Part shown: piece by piece, positions 17,469-25,610 of the stretch
Layout of the letters: each line of letters begins with the position of its first letter
Position numbering within the stretch: position 1 is the first letter of the stretch
NCBI RefSeq assembly: GCF_041051975.1
Contig: NZ_CP163435.1
Coordinates: 6,985,001-7,049,000, forward strand
Origin: Streptomyces sp. R21
Lineage (GTDB): Bacteria > Actinomycetota > Actinomycetes > Streptomycetales > Streptomycetaceae
Direction of reading: 5' to 3'
DNA length: 64,000 nt
Program-made: the position numbers and the translations under genes
The notes under the pieces: model-generated
Database searches by the model: none
What the model was told of the DNA's origin: nothing
What the model saw: the letters and a program-made list of their open reading frames with translations, nothing else

Positions 17469-17483
17469 CTGACGGTCCATCAG
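17469..17483. promoter_or_regulatory. CTGACG-nnn-CGTCAG type palindrome upstream of the P450
   Basis: CTGACGGTCCATCAG, one mismatch from the consensus CTGACGnnnCGTCAG shared by seven sites in this window. It lies 22-36 nt upstream of the P450 start, a place where a bound repressor would block the promoter or leader. Confidence 0.65.
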
Positions 17484-17506
17484 CAACTCAGGGCTGCCGT
17501 GAAGGT

Positions 17507-17520
17507 AGTAACGGGTTCTA
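17507..17520. promoter_or_regulatory. KstR-like box (weak) on the P450 side
   Basis: AGTAACGGGTTCTA keeps AAC-nn-GTTCTA of the KstR consensus TAGAACnnGTTCTA but has an altered left end. It is in the divergent P450/thiolase promoter region. Confidence 0.45.
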
Positions 17521-17603
17521 TAAGTCGCAAGGGGCAGAGCACCCCCAATCGATGCACCCCTCTTGCGGTTATGGACGCGCTGTCAGCAGACTGCACACAG
17601 AAC

Positions 17604-17617
17604 TAGAACGCGTACTA
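17604..17617. promoter_or_regulatory. KstR-like box on the thiolase side
   Basis: TAGAACGCGTACTA, one mismatch from TAGAACnnGTTCTA, embedded in a longer imperfect palindrome that begins AACTAGAACG. It is 93 bp upstream of the thiolase start and between divergent steroid genes. Confidence 0.7.
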
Positions 17618-17709
17618 GTTCAGCGTGGCGGGTGGCCGGGACGCCCGCGCCGCGCGGGTTGACCGGGCCCGCTCCGCCGGACGGGCCCTACGGAGAGGAC
17701 GCACCCCCC

Positions 17710-18879
17710 ATGGCTGCGGAACCCGTGATCGTCGAAGCCGTACGGACCCCCATCGGCAAGCGCGGCGGCGCGCTCGCCAACCTCCACCCCGCCTACCTCC
17801 TGGGCGAGACCTACCGTGAACTCCTCGGCCGCACCGGGATCCACGCCGACTGCGTCGAGCAGATCGTCGGCGGCACGGTGACACACGCCGGCGAGCAGTC
17901 CATGAACCCCGCCCGCACCGCCTGGCTCACCATGGGCCTGCCCTACGAGACGGCCGCCACGACGGTCGACTGCCAGTGCGGCTCCTCGCAGCAGGCCTCG
18001 CACATGGTCGCCAACATGGTCGCGGCCGGGGTCATCGACATCGGCATCAGCTGCGGCGTCGAGGCGATGTCGCGGGTGCCGCTGGGCTCCGGGTCCAAGC
18101 ACGGTCCGGGCAAGCCGTTCCCCGACGAGTGGAACGTGGACCTGCCCAACCAGTTCGAGGCGGCCGAACGGATCGCCCGGCGCCGGGGGCTGACGCGGGA
18201 GAACGTCGACTCGCTCGGGCTCATCTCGCAGGAACGGGCGGCGATCGCCTGGTCCGAGGAGCGCTTCAAGCGTGAGACGTTCGCCGTGCAGGTGCCCACG
18301 ACCGAGGACGAGCAGCGGGCCGGAGGGGGCATGTGGCGGCTCGTCGACCGGGACGAGGGGCTGCGCGACACCTCCATGGAGGCGCTGGCGAAGCTGAAGC
18401 CGGTGATGCCGACCGCCGTGCACACGGCGGGCAACTCCTCGCAGATATCGGACGGTTCGGCCGCCATCATGTGGGCGTCGAAGCGGATGGCGCGGGCGCT
18501 GAAGCTGCGGCCGCGGGCGCGGATCGTGGCCCAGGCGCTGGTCGGGTCGGACCCGCACTTCCACCTCGACGGGCCCATCGACGCGACGCGCGCGGTGCTC
18601 GGCAAGGCCGGGATGACGCTCAAGGACATCGACCTCGTCGAGATCAACGAGGCCTTCGCGTCGGTGGTGTTGAGCTGGGCCCAGGTCTTCGAGCAGGACC
18701 TGGAGAAGGTCAACGTCAACGGTGGCGGGATCGCCCTCGGCCACCCCGTCGGCGCCACGGGTGCGCGGCTCATCACGACCGCGCTGCACGAACTGGAGCG
18801 CCGGGACAAGGAGTTCGCGCTCATCACGATGTGCGCGGGCGGGGCGCTGGCCACCGGGACGATCATTCAGCGGCTGTAG
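17710..18879 (+). CDS. fadA5: FadA5-like steroid thiolase (acetyl-CoA acetyltransferase family)
   Basis: 389 residues of the thiolase fold. The nucleophile is Cys90 in DCQCGSSQQ, the His is in GHPVGATGAR near residue 343, and the second Cys is in MCAGGALATG near residue 374. The N-terminal VEAVRTPIGKRGG is standard for degradative thiolases. FadA5 cleaves acetyl-CoA from the beta-oxidised cholesterol side chain. Assignment to the steroid branch rests mainly on the divergent CYP125-like neighbour and the shared KstR-type site, as sequence alone only supports a thiolase. ATG 17710 is the likely start. A hairpin follows at 18888. Confidence 0.8.
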   Translation: MAAEPVIVEAVRTPIGKRGGALANLHPAYLLGETYRELLGRTGIHADCVEQIVGGTVTHAGEQSMNPARTAWLTMGLPYETAATTVDCQCGSSQQASHMVANMVAAGVIDIGISCGVEAMSRVPLGSGSKHGPGKPFPDEWNVDLPNQFEAAERIARRRGLTRENVDSLGLISQERAAIAWSEERFKRETFAVQVPTTEDEQRAGGGMWRLVDRDEGLRDTSMEALAKLKPVMPTAVHTAGNSSQISDGSAAIMWASKRMARALKLRPRARIVAQALVGSDPHFHLDGPIDATRAVLGKAGMTLKDIDLVEINEAFASVVLSWAQVFEQDLEKVNVNGGGIALGHPVGATGARLITTALHELERRDKEFALITMCAGGALATGTIIQRL

Positions 18880-18887
18880 GTGCCGTA

Positions 18888-18927
18888 AGGGGTGCGGGAC
18901 TGACGTGAGAGTCGGCCCCGTACCCCT
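18888..18927 (+). terminator. Terminator hairpin between thiolase and TerD genes
   Basis: AGGGGTGCGGG pairs with CCCGTACCCCT (one G-U pair) across an 18-base loop, starting 8 nt after the thiolase stop. The convergent TerD gene ends at 18941. Confidence 0.6.
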
Positions 18928-18940
18928 GCCGGCCCGTCAC

Positions 18941-19525
18941 CTACTTGTTCATCGCGAAGCGCATCAGGTCCCGCTCGTCGCCCTGCTTGATCTTCCCCGT
19001 CTTGTTGACCACCTCCAGCTTCCAGCCGCCGTCGACCCGGATCGCCTTCGCCACGGCGCAGCCGTTGTCATTGCTGAGCAGGCTCGGCCAGATGTCGGCG
19101 ACCTGCTGACCGGTGCCCCCGGTCAGGTCGTACACCTTGAAGCTGATGTTCCGTGCCTTCTGGAACGAACTGCTCTTCTTGAAGGCGGCGGCGACGAACA
19201 CGATCGCCGTGACATTGGACGGAACCCCGGCGAACTCGACGGTCACCGTCTCGTCGTCGCCGTCCCCGCGGCCGGTCTGGTTGTCGCCGCTGTGCACCAA
19301 CGAGCCGTTGCCCAGCGGGTCCAGGGAGTCGAGACCCGCGAGCCGCACCGGGTCCTTCCCCTGCATCGCGATCGCGATCAGGTCGAGGTCGGTCCCGGCC
19401 TGCCGGCGGAGCTTCCCCATCAGTCCGCCGCTGGTTCCCGCGGTGGGGTCCCAGGAGACTCCGATGGACAGATGGGTCACCCCGTCCAGATCCGCCGGGC
19501 CGTCTTCCTTCGTGAGCGTGATCAT
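18941..19525 (-). CDS. TerD family stress protein
   Basis: 194 residues of the TerD/TerZ calcium-binding fold: ITLTKEDGPADLDGVTHLSIGVSWD at the start, DLIAIAM near residue 50, SGDNQTGRGDGDDETV near residue 80 with the Asp-rich Ca2+ loops, and the helix FQKARNISFKVYDLTG. Streptomyces carry many paralogues linked to tellurite, phage and oxidative stress resistance. This one has an insertion (TAGTSGGLMGKLRRQAG) near residue 28. It appears to be a single-gene unit. Confidence 0.85.
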   Translation of the reverse strand: MITLTKEDGPADLDGVTHLSIGVSWDPTAGTSGGLMGKLRRQAGTDLDLIAIAMQGKDPVRLAGLDSLDPLGNGSLVHSGDNQTGRGDGDDETVTVEFAGVPSNVTAIVFVAAAFKKSSSFQKARNISFKVYDLTGGTGQQVADIWPSLLSNDNGCAVAKAIRVDGGWKLEVVNKTGKIKQGDERDLMRFAMNK

Positions 19526-19720
19526 GCGTGATCCTCTTGGTCATAGGACTGCGTCGCATGAATTGTGGCTGGAACCCTACGGCTGCCGGAAGCCGGGTGA
19601 GCTGTGAAGAACCAAGGGCAACTAGCCGCGCCGGACAGGCCGGTGGTGGACCCAGGTCCACCACCGGCCCGGGGGCCTCTCGGATGTCCGGACGAACGGC
19701 ACGTCCGTAGCGTCGGGCGC

Positions 19721-20983
19721 ATGAGTGATGACACGCACAAAACCCAGGAAAAGCGGATGAGTTGGCGTACGCGGCGGGGAATCGCCGGTGCATCGGCCCT
19801 GGCGCTCGCGGGACTTACGGCGCTCACGAGCCTTGCCGTGGCGCCCGCCGCCTCGGCCGGGGAGCAGTCCCGGCGCGGGGACCTCGTCTCCGTGACACCG
19901 GTCGTCCGGCACGACGCCGCCGGGATCAGGGCGTTCCTCGCCCAGCAGGACGTGGCCGCGGACGGCGTCCGGTACGGCGTGCGGGCGTACCGGCTGACGT
20001 ACCGGACCGTGGACGCGTACGGCAAACCGACCACCGCGACCGGACTGCTCTCGCTCCCCACGGGCGGCGGTCACCGGCTCGACCTGGTCTCCGACACGCA
20101 CGGCACGATGGTGAACCGGGGCTACGCGCCCTCCGTCGGCGAGGACTTCGGGCGGATCCCGTCGTACCTGAACGCGACGGCGGGCCGTGCGGTGGCCGCG
20201 CCCGACTACCTCGGGCTCGGCAAGGGGCCGGGCCGCCACCCCTACATGGACACCCGCTCCTCCGTGACCGCCTCGGTCGACATGCTCCGGGCGGCCCGGA
20301 CCGCCGCGCGCGAACTGGGCCGCCCGCTCACCGGCGACGTCTACGCCACGGGCTTCTCGCAGGGCGGCCAGGTCGCGATGGCACTCGGGCAGGCATTGCA
20401 GGACGGGGCGGACCGGCACTTCCGGCTGAAGGCCCTCGCCCCCGTCAGCGGCCCCTACGACCTGGAGGGCCAGGAGTTCCCGGCGCTGTTCGACGGCCGG
20501 GTCAACGACACCAGCAGTGTCTTCTACATCTCGTACTGGCTGGTCGCGCAGAACCGGCTGCACGCGATCTACAAGAACCCCGCCGAGGCCTTCCGTGCCC
20601 CGTACGCGAGCCGCGTCGAAAGCCTCTACGACGGGAAGCACCAGGAGGAGGACATCTTCAAGGCTTTGCCGCCCACCCTGAAGGACATGCTCACGCCCGC
20701 CTTCTACGACAGGCTGCGGCACCCCACCGGGGGCCTGCTGGCGGCGATGCGCGAGAACGACCACACCTGCGACTGGAAGCCCGAGGTGCCGGTGCGGCTG
20801 TACGCGGGGGCGGCCGACACCGACGCACCCATCGGGAACGCGCGCAGCTGCGCGGCGCGGCTCGCCGGGCACGGGAAGCGGGTGCTGGTGGTGAACCAGG
20901 GGGACGTGGACCACTTCGGCTCGTTGCGGGTGTCGGCGCCGCAGGTGGTGCGGTGGTTCGACACCGTGGGCGGTGGTCGCTGA
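19721..20983 (+). CDS. Secreted alpha/beta hydrolase (lipase-like, S9/LIP family)
   Basis: 420 residues. A long Sec signal (hydrophobic GASALALAGLTALTSLAVAPAASA) precedes the mature enzyme at about residue 48. The nucleophile elbow is ATGFSQGGQVAMALG (Ser about residue 213), and the C-terminal VDHFGS likely holds the catalytic His, with an Asp in the AGAADTDAP segment. The architecture matches secretory lipase-like hydrolases (LIP family) of Streptomyces. The start at 19721 gives an unusually long n-region; a Met at 19757 is an alternative. A strong hairpin follows the stop. Confidence 0.75.
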   Translation: MSDDTHKTQEKRMSWRTRRGIAGASALALAGLTALTSLAVAPAASAGEQSRRGDLVSVTPVVRHDAAGIRAFLAQQDVAADGVRYGVRAYRLTYRTVDAYGKPTTATGLLSLPTGGGHRLDLVSDTHGTMVNRGYAPSVGEDFGRIPSYLNATAGRAVAAPDYLGLGKGPGRHPYMDTRSSVTASVDMLRAARTAARELGRPLTGDVYATGFSQGGQVAMALGQALQDGADRHFRLKALAPVSGPYDLEGQEFPALFDGRVNDTSSVFYISYWLVAQNRLHAIYKNPAEAFRAPYASRVESLYDGKHQEEDIFKALPPTLKDMLTPAFYDRLRHPTGGLLAAMRENDHTCDWKPEVPVRLYAGAADTDAPIGNARSCAARLAGHGKRVLVVNQGDVDHFGSLRVSAPQVVRWFDTVGGGR

Positions 20984-20988
20984 CACGC

Positions 20989-21027
20989 CGAAGGCGGCGG
21001 CCCCGGGGATCGGGGCCGCCGCCTTCG
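20989..21027. terminator. Strong terminator hairpin
   Basis: A perfect 16-bp stem, CGAAGGCGGCGGCCCC against GGGGCCGCCGCCTTCG, with a seven-base loop. It lies between the convergent hydrolase (stop 20983) and transglycosylase (stop 21053) genes and can serve both. Confidence 0.85.
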
Positions 21028-21052
21028 CGTACGGGGTGGGTGGCTCGGCTGA

Positions 21053-21466
21053 TCAGTACCAGCCGTTGGCCTGCCAGAAGTTCCAGGCGCCGGCCGGGCT
21101 GCCGTAGCGGCCGTTCATGTAGTCCAGACCCCACTTGATCTGGGTCTTGGCGTTGGTCTTCCAGTCGGAGCCGGCGGAGGCCATCTTCGAGCCGGGCAGC
21201 GCCTGGACCAGGCCGTAGGCACCGGAGGAGGCGTTGGTGGCGTTGACGTCCCAGCCGCTCTCGTGCTCGACGATCTTGCTGAACGCGTTGTACTGCGCGG
21301 CGTCCGGGATCATCTTGTGCGCGATCGCCTGGGCGGAGGAGGCCTCGCTGGTGGCGGCCTGGGCGGGCGCCGCAGCGAACACCATGCCGGTGGTGGCGAC
21401 GGCCACGGCGGCACCGGCGAGGGCCTTCTTCGGAGAAGCGATGCGGCGGATGAAGGAGACGGACAC
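21053..21466 (-). CDS. Secreted transglycosylase (SLT/Rpf-like cell-wall hydrolase)
   Basis: 137 residues. A signal peptide (basic start, AGAAVAVATTGMVFAAAPAQA) ends near residue 38. The mature domain has FSKIVEHESGWDVNATNASSGAYGLVQ, with the catalytic Glu in HESGW near residue 68, and IKWGLDYMNGRYGSPAGAWNFW, typical of the short lytic transglycosylase-like proteins of actinobacteria. It would cleave peptidoglycan outside the cell. I looked for a c-di-AMP (ydaO) riboswitch in its leader, as found before related rpf genes, and saw none of the conserved blocks. Confidence 0.85.
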   Translation of the reverse strand: MSVSFIRRIASPKKALAGAAVAVATTGMVFAAAPAQAATSEASSAQAIAHKMIPDAAQYNAFSKIVEHESGWDVNATNASSGAYGLVQALPGSKMASAGSDWKTNAKTQIKWGLDYMNGRYGSPAGAWNFWQANGWY

Positions 21467-21844
21467 AGTGAACCTTTTCTTCGGGGACAGGGGGTCGCCG
21501 GTGTGTCGGAGTCACGCGGTGCGTGGCGGGGACATACGTCGGCGCCGCGGCCCGGGAGGGCACGTCGGCGCCTGGCGACTGCTCCAGAGAAACAGTTCGG
21601 GAGCCCGTCCGCAATGACCCTTTTTACTAGTGGTGGTCGCATACAGGTAGAAAGTCCGTCGTGTGATCTGGCTCTCAAACCCCAGGTCAGAGGGCATTTC
21701 GACGCGTTCATGCCAGACCTTTGCGCTACTACCGTGCTTCGTATGTGACGTGGGTCCTGTGGGCTGCTTCACCCCGCACCTGACGGACCGCGCACGACCG
21801 GCCACGCGGAGCCGCCAGGCGGTGTGACCGGGGCCGCAGACCAC
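21467..21844. other. Intergenic region without a supported gene
   Basis: About 380 bp between the transglycosylase start and the end of the ECF S-component gene. The part near 21611-21760 is AT-richer than its surroundings and probably holds the transglycosylase promoter. No coding region, repeat or known riboswitch could be supported. Confidence 0.4.
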
Positions 21845-21924
21845 CGGGGCCCGAACGTGACGGGCGTCTCGGTGGCCGCCGTCCTCAGCGGGGTTCGAAC
21901 GTGACCGGCGTCTCGAAAGCCGCC
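21845..21924. repeat. Local 36-bp duplication at the 3' end of the ECF S-component gene
   Basis: The last codons of the S-component gene (21889-21924) recur with a few changes at 21845-21880, an offset of 44 bp. Both copies contain CGAACGTGAC-GGCGTCTCG. Because 44 is not a multiple of three, the second copy is out of frame and lies past the stop codon. Confidence 0.65.
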
Positions 21925-22694
21925 CGCCGCGTGGCCCGGCGCAGCGCCTTGAGGAGGGTCGCCCCGAGCGTGAAGGTCAGGACGACGGTGACGACGGCCC
22001 GGCCCAGGTCCCAGCCGAGCGAGGTCGCCAGGCAGTACGCGACGAAGCGGGCCAGGTTCGCGGGCACCGCGTCGTGCGGGTCGAAGGCGACGTTCGAGGC
22101 CAGCGCGCCCATGAAGGGCCAGCCCGCGAGGTTCATGACGGTGCCGTACGCGAAGGCCGCCAGGAACCCGTACGCGGCGAGCATCGCCAGCTCCGCCCGC
22201 CCGCGCAGCCGGTCCGGGCCCGGCAGCAGCCCGGCGCCCATCGTGAACCAGCCCATGGACAGCATCTGGAACGGCATCCACGGCCCGACACCGCCGGTGA
22301 GCAGCGCGGACGCGAACATCGTCACCGACCCGAGCACGAACCCGAACCCCGGCCCCAGCACTCTGCCGCTCAGCACCATCAGGAAGAACATCGGCTCGAT
22401 CCCGGCCGTACCGGCCCCGATCGGCCGCAGCGCCGCCCCGGTCGCGGCCAGCACGCCCAGCATGGCCACGGCCTTCGGCCCGAGCCCCGACTCGGAGATC
22501 GTCGCCGCCACGACCCCGACCAGCAGCACCAGCAGCCCCGCGAACAGCCACGGCGCGTCCTGCGCGTGCGCGCTGACCTGCGAACCCGGGCCCGCGAACA
22601 GCGGCCAGGCGAACCCGGCGACCCCGACGGCACTGACGAGGACGAGCGCGGCCACGGAGCGGGGGCCGAGGCGGACGGGGCGGACCCGGCTCAT
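21885..22694 (-). CDS. ECF transporter S component (predicted cobalamin/corrinoid binding)
   Basis: 269 residues with about six to seven membrane spans: VAALVLVSAVGVAGFAWPLF at the start, then pairs around PWLFAGLLVLLVGVVAATI, AMLGVLAATGAALRPIG, a GPGFGFVLGSVTMFASALLTGGVGPW segment and C-terminal spans. The GPWMPFQMLSMGWFTMGAGLLP region is typical of ECF S components of the YkoE/CbrT-like kind. It is the last gene of the cobalamin-riboswitch operon; its ATG overlaps the stop of the ATPase gene (ATGA at 22691-22694). Substrate is inferred from the riboswitch. Confidence 0.75.
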   Translation of the reverse strand: MSRVRPVRLGPRSVAALVLVSAVGVAGFAWPLFAGPGSQVSAHAQDAPWLFAGLLVLLVGVVAATISESGLGPKAVAMLGVLAATGAALRPIGAGTAGIEPMFFLMVLSGRVLGPGFGFVLGSVTMFASALLTGGVGPWMPFQMLSMGWFTMGAGLLPGPDRLRGRAELAMLAAYGFLAAFAYGTVMNLAGWPFMGALASNVAFDPHDAVPANLARFVAYCLATSLGWDLGRAVVTVVLTFTLGATLLKALRRATRRAAFETPVTFEPR

Positions 22695-24415
22695 GCCCCC
22701 GCCCCCGTCCCGCTCGCGTGCAGGGCGGCTCGGACCTGCGCGACCGTCAGCCACGGCTGGGGCGCCAGCACCTTGGTGACCTGCGGGGCGAAGGAGGGCG
22801 ACGCGACGACCACCTCGGCCGTCGGGCCGTCGGCGACCACCTCGCCGTCCGCGAGGATCACCACCCGGTGCGCCAGCTCGGCGGCGAGTTCCACATCGTG
22901 GGTGGCCAGCACGATGGCGTGCCCCTCGGCGGCCAGCCCCCGCAGCACACCCACCAGCCGGGCCTTCGCCGCGTAGTCCAGGCCGCGGGTCGGCTCGTCG
23001 AGCAGCAGCAGCGGTGGCCGGGCCGTCAGCACCACGGCCAGCGCGAGCGCCAGCCGCTGCCCCTCGGAGAGATCGCGGGGATGCGTGTCGTCGGGGATAC
23101 CGGGGAGCAGCTCCGACACCAGCGCCCGGCAGGTGCCCGGCCCGGCGCCCGCGTCGACGTCGGCCGCCTCGCACTCGGCGGCGACCGTGTCGGCGTACAG
23201 CAGATCCCGCGGCTCCTGCGGTACGAGTCCCACGCGGCGCACGAGGTCCCGCGGCGCCGTCCGATGCGGGGCCGCACCACCGACCCGCACGCTCCCGGAG
23301 GCCGGCTCGACCAGCCCGACGAGCGCCCCGAGCAGCGTGGACTTCCCGGCGCCGTTGCGGCCCATCAGGGCGAGGGTCTCGCCGGGGGCGACGGCGAGAT
23401 CGACGCGCCGCAGCGCCTCGACGCGACCGCGGCGGACGGCGAGGGAGTCGACCACGGCCACCTCGGAGGCGGCTGCGGGAGCGTGAGGGGCGCGCTTGCC
23501 GAGCAGGCGGGACAGGAGCGGCCGCGAGGGGACGGGCGCGGGCTCCGGCGCCTGCGGATCGGCTGAGGTGTGTTCGGGGGCGGTGTCCCCGGGTGTCACC
23601 CCGGCCAGCCGCTCCCGCAGGGACCCCGCCCTGCGTCGGGCGTCGCGCACGGTCAGGGGGAGCGGGGACCAGCCCGCGAGCCGGCCGAGGGCCACCACCG
23701 GCGGGTACACGGGGGAGACGGCCATCACCTCGGACGGGGTGCCGAGGAGCGGGGCGGCGCCCGGGGCCGCGAGGAGGACGACCTGGTCGGCGTACTGGAC
23801 GACGCGTTCCAGGCGGTGCTCCGCCATCAGGACCGTCGTGCCGAGGTCGTGGACCAGGCGCTGGAGGACGGCGAGGACCTCCTCGGCCGCCGCCGGGTCC
23901 AGGGCGGACGTCGGCTCGTCGAGGACCAGGGCCCGGGGGTGCGGGGTCAGCACCGAGCCGATCGCCACGCGCTGCTGCTGGCCGCCGGAGAGGGTCGCGA
24001 TGGGACGGTCGCGCAGATCCGCCAGGCCCAGCAGGTCGAGGGTCTCCTCGACGCGGCGGCGCATCACGTCCGGGGCGAGCCCCAACGACTCCATGCCGTA
24101 CGCGAGTTCGTCCTCGACGGTGTCCGTCACGAAATGGGACAGCGGGTCCTGGCCCACCGTGCCCACCACGTCGGCGAGTTCGCGCGGCTTGTGCGTGCGG
24201 GTGTCGCGGCCCGCCACCGTGACCCGGCCGCGCAGGGTGCCGCCGGTGAAGTGCGGGACCAGCCCGCTCACTGCGCCCAGCACGGTCGACTTTCCGACCC
24301 CCGACGGGCCGACCAGCAGCACGAGTTCGCCCTCGGGCACCTCGAAGTCCACGCCCTGGACGGTCGGTGCGGCTGCCCCGTCGTACGTCACGGAGACGTC
24401 CTCGAAGCGGATCAT
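22691..24415 (-). CDS. ECF transporter ATPase, two nucleotide-binding domains fused
   Basis: 574 residues. Domain 1 (about 1-230): Walker A GPSGVGKST near residue 37, Q-loop VGQDPLSHFVTDTV, signature LSGGQQQRVAIG, Walker B ALVLDEPTSALD. Domain 2 (about 340-560): Walker A GRNGAGKST, signature LSEGQRLALALA (a variant of LSGGQ), Walker B LLLLDEPTRGLD and HDVEL. The linker of about 100 residues is Pro/Ala-rich. This fused EcfA1-A2 pair energises uptake together with the T and S proteins. It overlaps both neighbours by 4 bp (ATGA), so translation is coupled. Confidence 0.9.
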   Translation of the reverse strand: MIRFEDVSVTYDGAAAPTVQGVDFEVPEGELVLLVGPSGVGKSTVLGAVSGLVPHFTGGTLRGRVTVAGRDTRTHKPRELADVVGTVGQDPLSHFVTDTVEDELAYGMESLGLAPDVMRRRVEETLDLLGLADLRDRPIATLSGGQQQRVAIGSVLTPHPRALVLDEPTSALDPAAAEEVLAVLQRLVHDLGTTVLMAEHRLERVVQYADQVVLLAAPGAAPLLGTPSEVMAVSPVYPPVVALGRLAGWSPLPLTVRDARRRAGSLRERLAGVTPGDTAPEHTSADPQAPEPAPVPSRPLLSRLLGKRAPHAPAAASEVAVVDSLAVRRGRVEALRRVDLAVAPGETLALMGRNGAGKSTLLGALVGLVEPASGSVRVGGAAPHRTAPRDLVRRVGLVPQEPRDLLYADTVAAECEAADVDAGAGPGTCRALVSELLPGIPDDTHPRDLSEGQRLALALAVVLTARPPLLLLDEPTRGLDYAAKARLVGVLRGLAAEGHAIVLATHDVELAAELAHRVVILADGEVVADGPTAEVVVASPSFAPQVTKVLAPQPWLTVAQVRAALHASGTGAGA

Positions 24416-25608
24416 GAGGGCTCCTTGGCGAGCGGGGGAAGCGAGGGACGCGGGGGAGCGGGCGCGACGAAGGCGGGGAGCAGGCCGAGGAGGACCGACG
24501 CCGCGGGCCACAGGGGCAGTTCGGGTGCCGACAGCGGTACGACGCCCGGGCTCAGCGCCGCCGGGTCGTACGCGGCCGAGGCGATCAGCAGCCCCGCCAC
24601 CGCGACCCCGGAACCCGCGACCAGCCATGCCCGGGCGCCCCACGCGTCCGGCCGGTAGCGGGTGCGCAGCGAGCGGCGGCCGCCCAGCCACAGTCCGCCG
24701 AGCGCCGCGGCCAGCCCGGCCAGCAGCACGGGCAGCCCGTAACTCCCGCCCTCGGCGGTCAGCACTCCGTACGTTCCCGCGCACACGCCGAGCAGACCGC
24801 CCAGCGTGAGGACCGTGGTCGTACGGCGGACTGCGGGAGCCACCTCGGCGGTGCGGCCGTAACCGCGCGCGTCCATCGCGGCGGCGAGAGCGACCGAACG
24901 CTCCAACGCGCCCTCCAGGACCGGCAGTCCGACATGCAGCAGCCCGCGCAGCCCCCGGTCGGGACGCCCGCGCAGCCGGCGTGCGGCGCGCAGCCGCTGC
25001 ACGTCCGCGATCAGGTTCGGCGCGAACGTCAGGGCGACGACCACCGCGACGCCCGCCTCGTACAGAGCACCCGGCAGCGACTTCAGCAGCCGTGCCGGGT
25101 TCGCGAGCGCGTTCGCCGCGCCCACACAGATCAGTAGCGCGGCCAGCTTCAGGCCGTCGTACAGCGCGAAGACCAGGCCCTCCGCCGTGACCCGGCCGCC
25201 GATCCGGATGCCCTGCGCCCAGTGGGGGAGCGGGACTTCGGGCAGGGTGAGAAGCACCTGCGTGCCGGGGATGGGGGAGCCGAGGAACACGGCGAAGGCC
25301 AGGCGGATGCCGAGGACCGCGAGGGCGAGCTTGACGAAGGCGCCGTAGGAGCGGGACCAGGGGGCCTCGGTGCGGCGGGCCGCCACCACATAGCCGGCCA
25401 CGCCCACGAGCAGGCCGAGGAGGAGGGGGTTCGTGGTGCGGGACGCGGCGGTTCCCAGGCCCAGGGCCCAGATCCACCAGGCGCCGGGGTGGAGGGCGTT
25501 GGATCGGTGCGCCTCCCGCGCGAAGGTGAGGTGACGGCGGTGCCGCTGGGCCCTGGCCATATGGGCACCCGGCACAGCGGAAACGGCACGTTCAACTTCG
25601 GCGCTCAT
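24412..25608 (-). CDS. ECF transporter T component (CbiQ/EcfT family)
   Basis: 398 residues with about eight spans. The EcfT signature is seen as two Ala-Arg-Gly-like helices: ARRLRGRPDRGLRG near residue 190 and AMDARGYGR near residue 228, which dock on the two ATPase domains. The N-terminus has LHPGAWWIWALGLGTAASRTTNPLLL as in the family. The C-terminal 100 residues add extra spans. It starts 3 bp after the upstream gene's stop (25611) and overlaps the ATPase by 4 bp. Confidence 0.85.
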   Translation of the reverse strand: MSAEVERAVSAVPGAHMARAQRHRRHLTFAREAHRSNALHPGAWWIWALGLGTAASRTTNPLLLGLLVGVAGYVVAARRTEAPWSRSYGAFVKLALAVLGIRLAFAVFLGSPIPGTQVLLTLPEVPLPHWAQGIRIGGRVTAEGLVFALYDGLKLAALLICVGAANALANPARLLKSLPGALYEAGVAVVVALTFAPNLIADVQRLRAARRLRGRPDRGLRGLLHVGLPVLEGALERSVALAAAMDARGYGRTAEVAPAVRRTTTVLTLGGLLGVCAGTYGVLTAEGGSYGLPVLLAGLAAALGGLWLGGRRSLRTRYRPDAWGARAWLVAGSGVAVAGLLIASAAYDPAALSPGVVPLSAPELPLWPAASVLLGLLPAFVAPAPPRPSLPPLAKEPS

Positions 25609-25610
25609 CG

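Noticed and set aside
17563..17709. Upstream extension of the FadA5-like thiolase
   Set aside because: The frame is open but crosses the KstR-type box; family members start at the MAAEPVIVEAVRTP position.
21467..21760. Possible c-di-AMP (ydaO) riboswitch upstream of the secreted transglycosylase
   Set aside because: Related rpf genes have one, but the conserved GGGTCACCCGG-like and GCCGAATCC-like blocks are absent on the minus strand.
21769..22551. Frame reading the 3' duplicate of the S component as coding
   Set aside because: Low-complexity composition and overlap with the real S-component gene in another frame.
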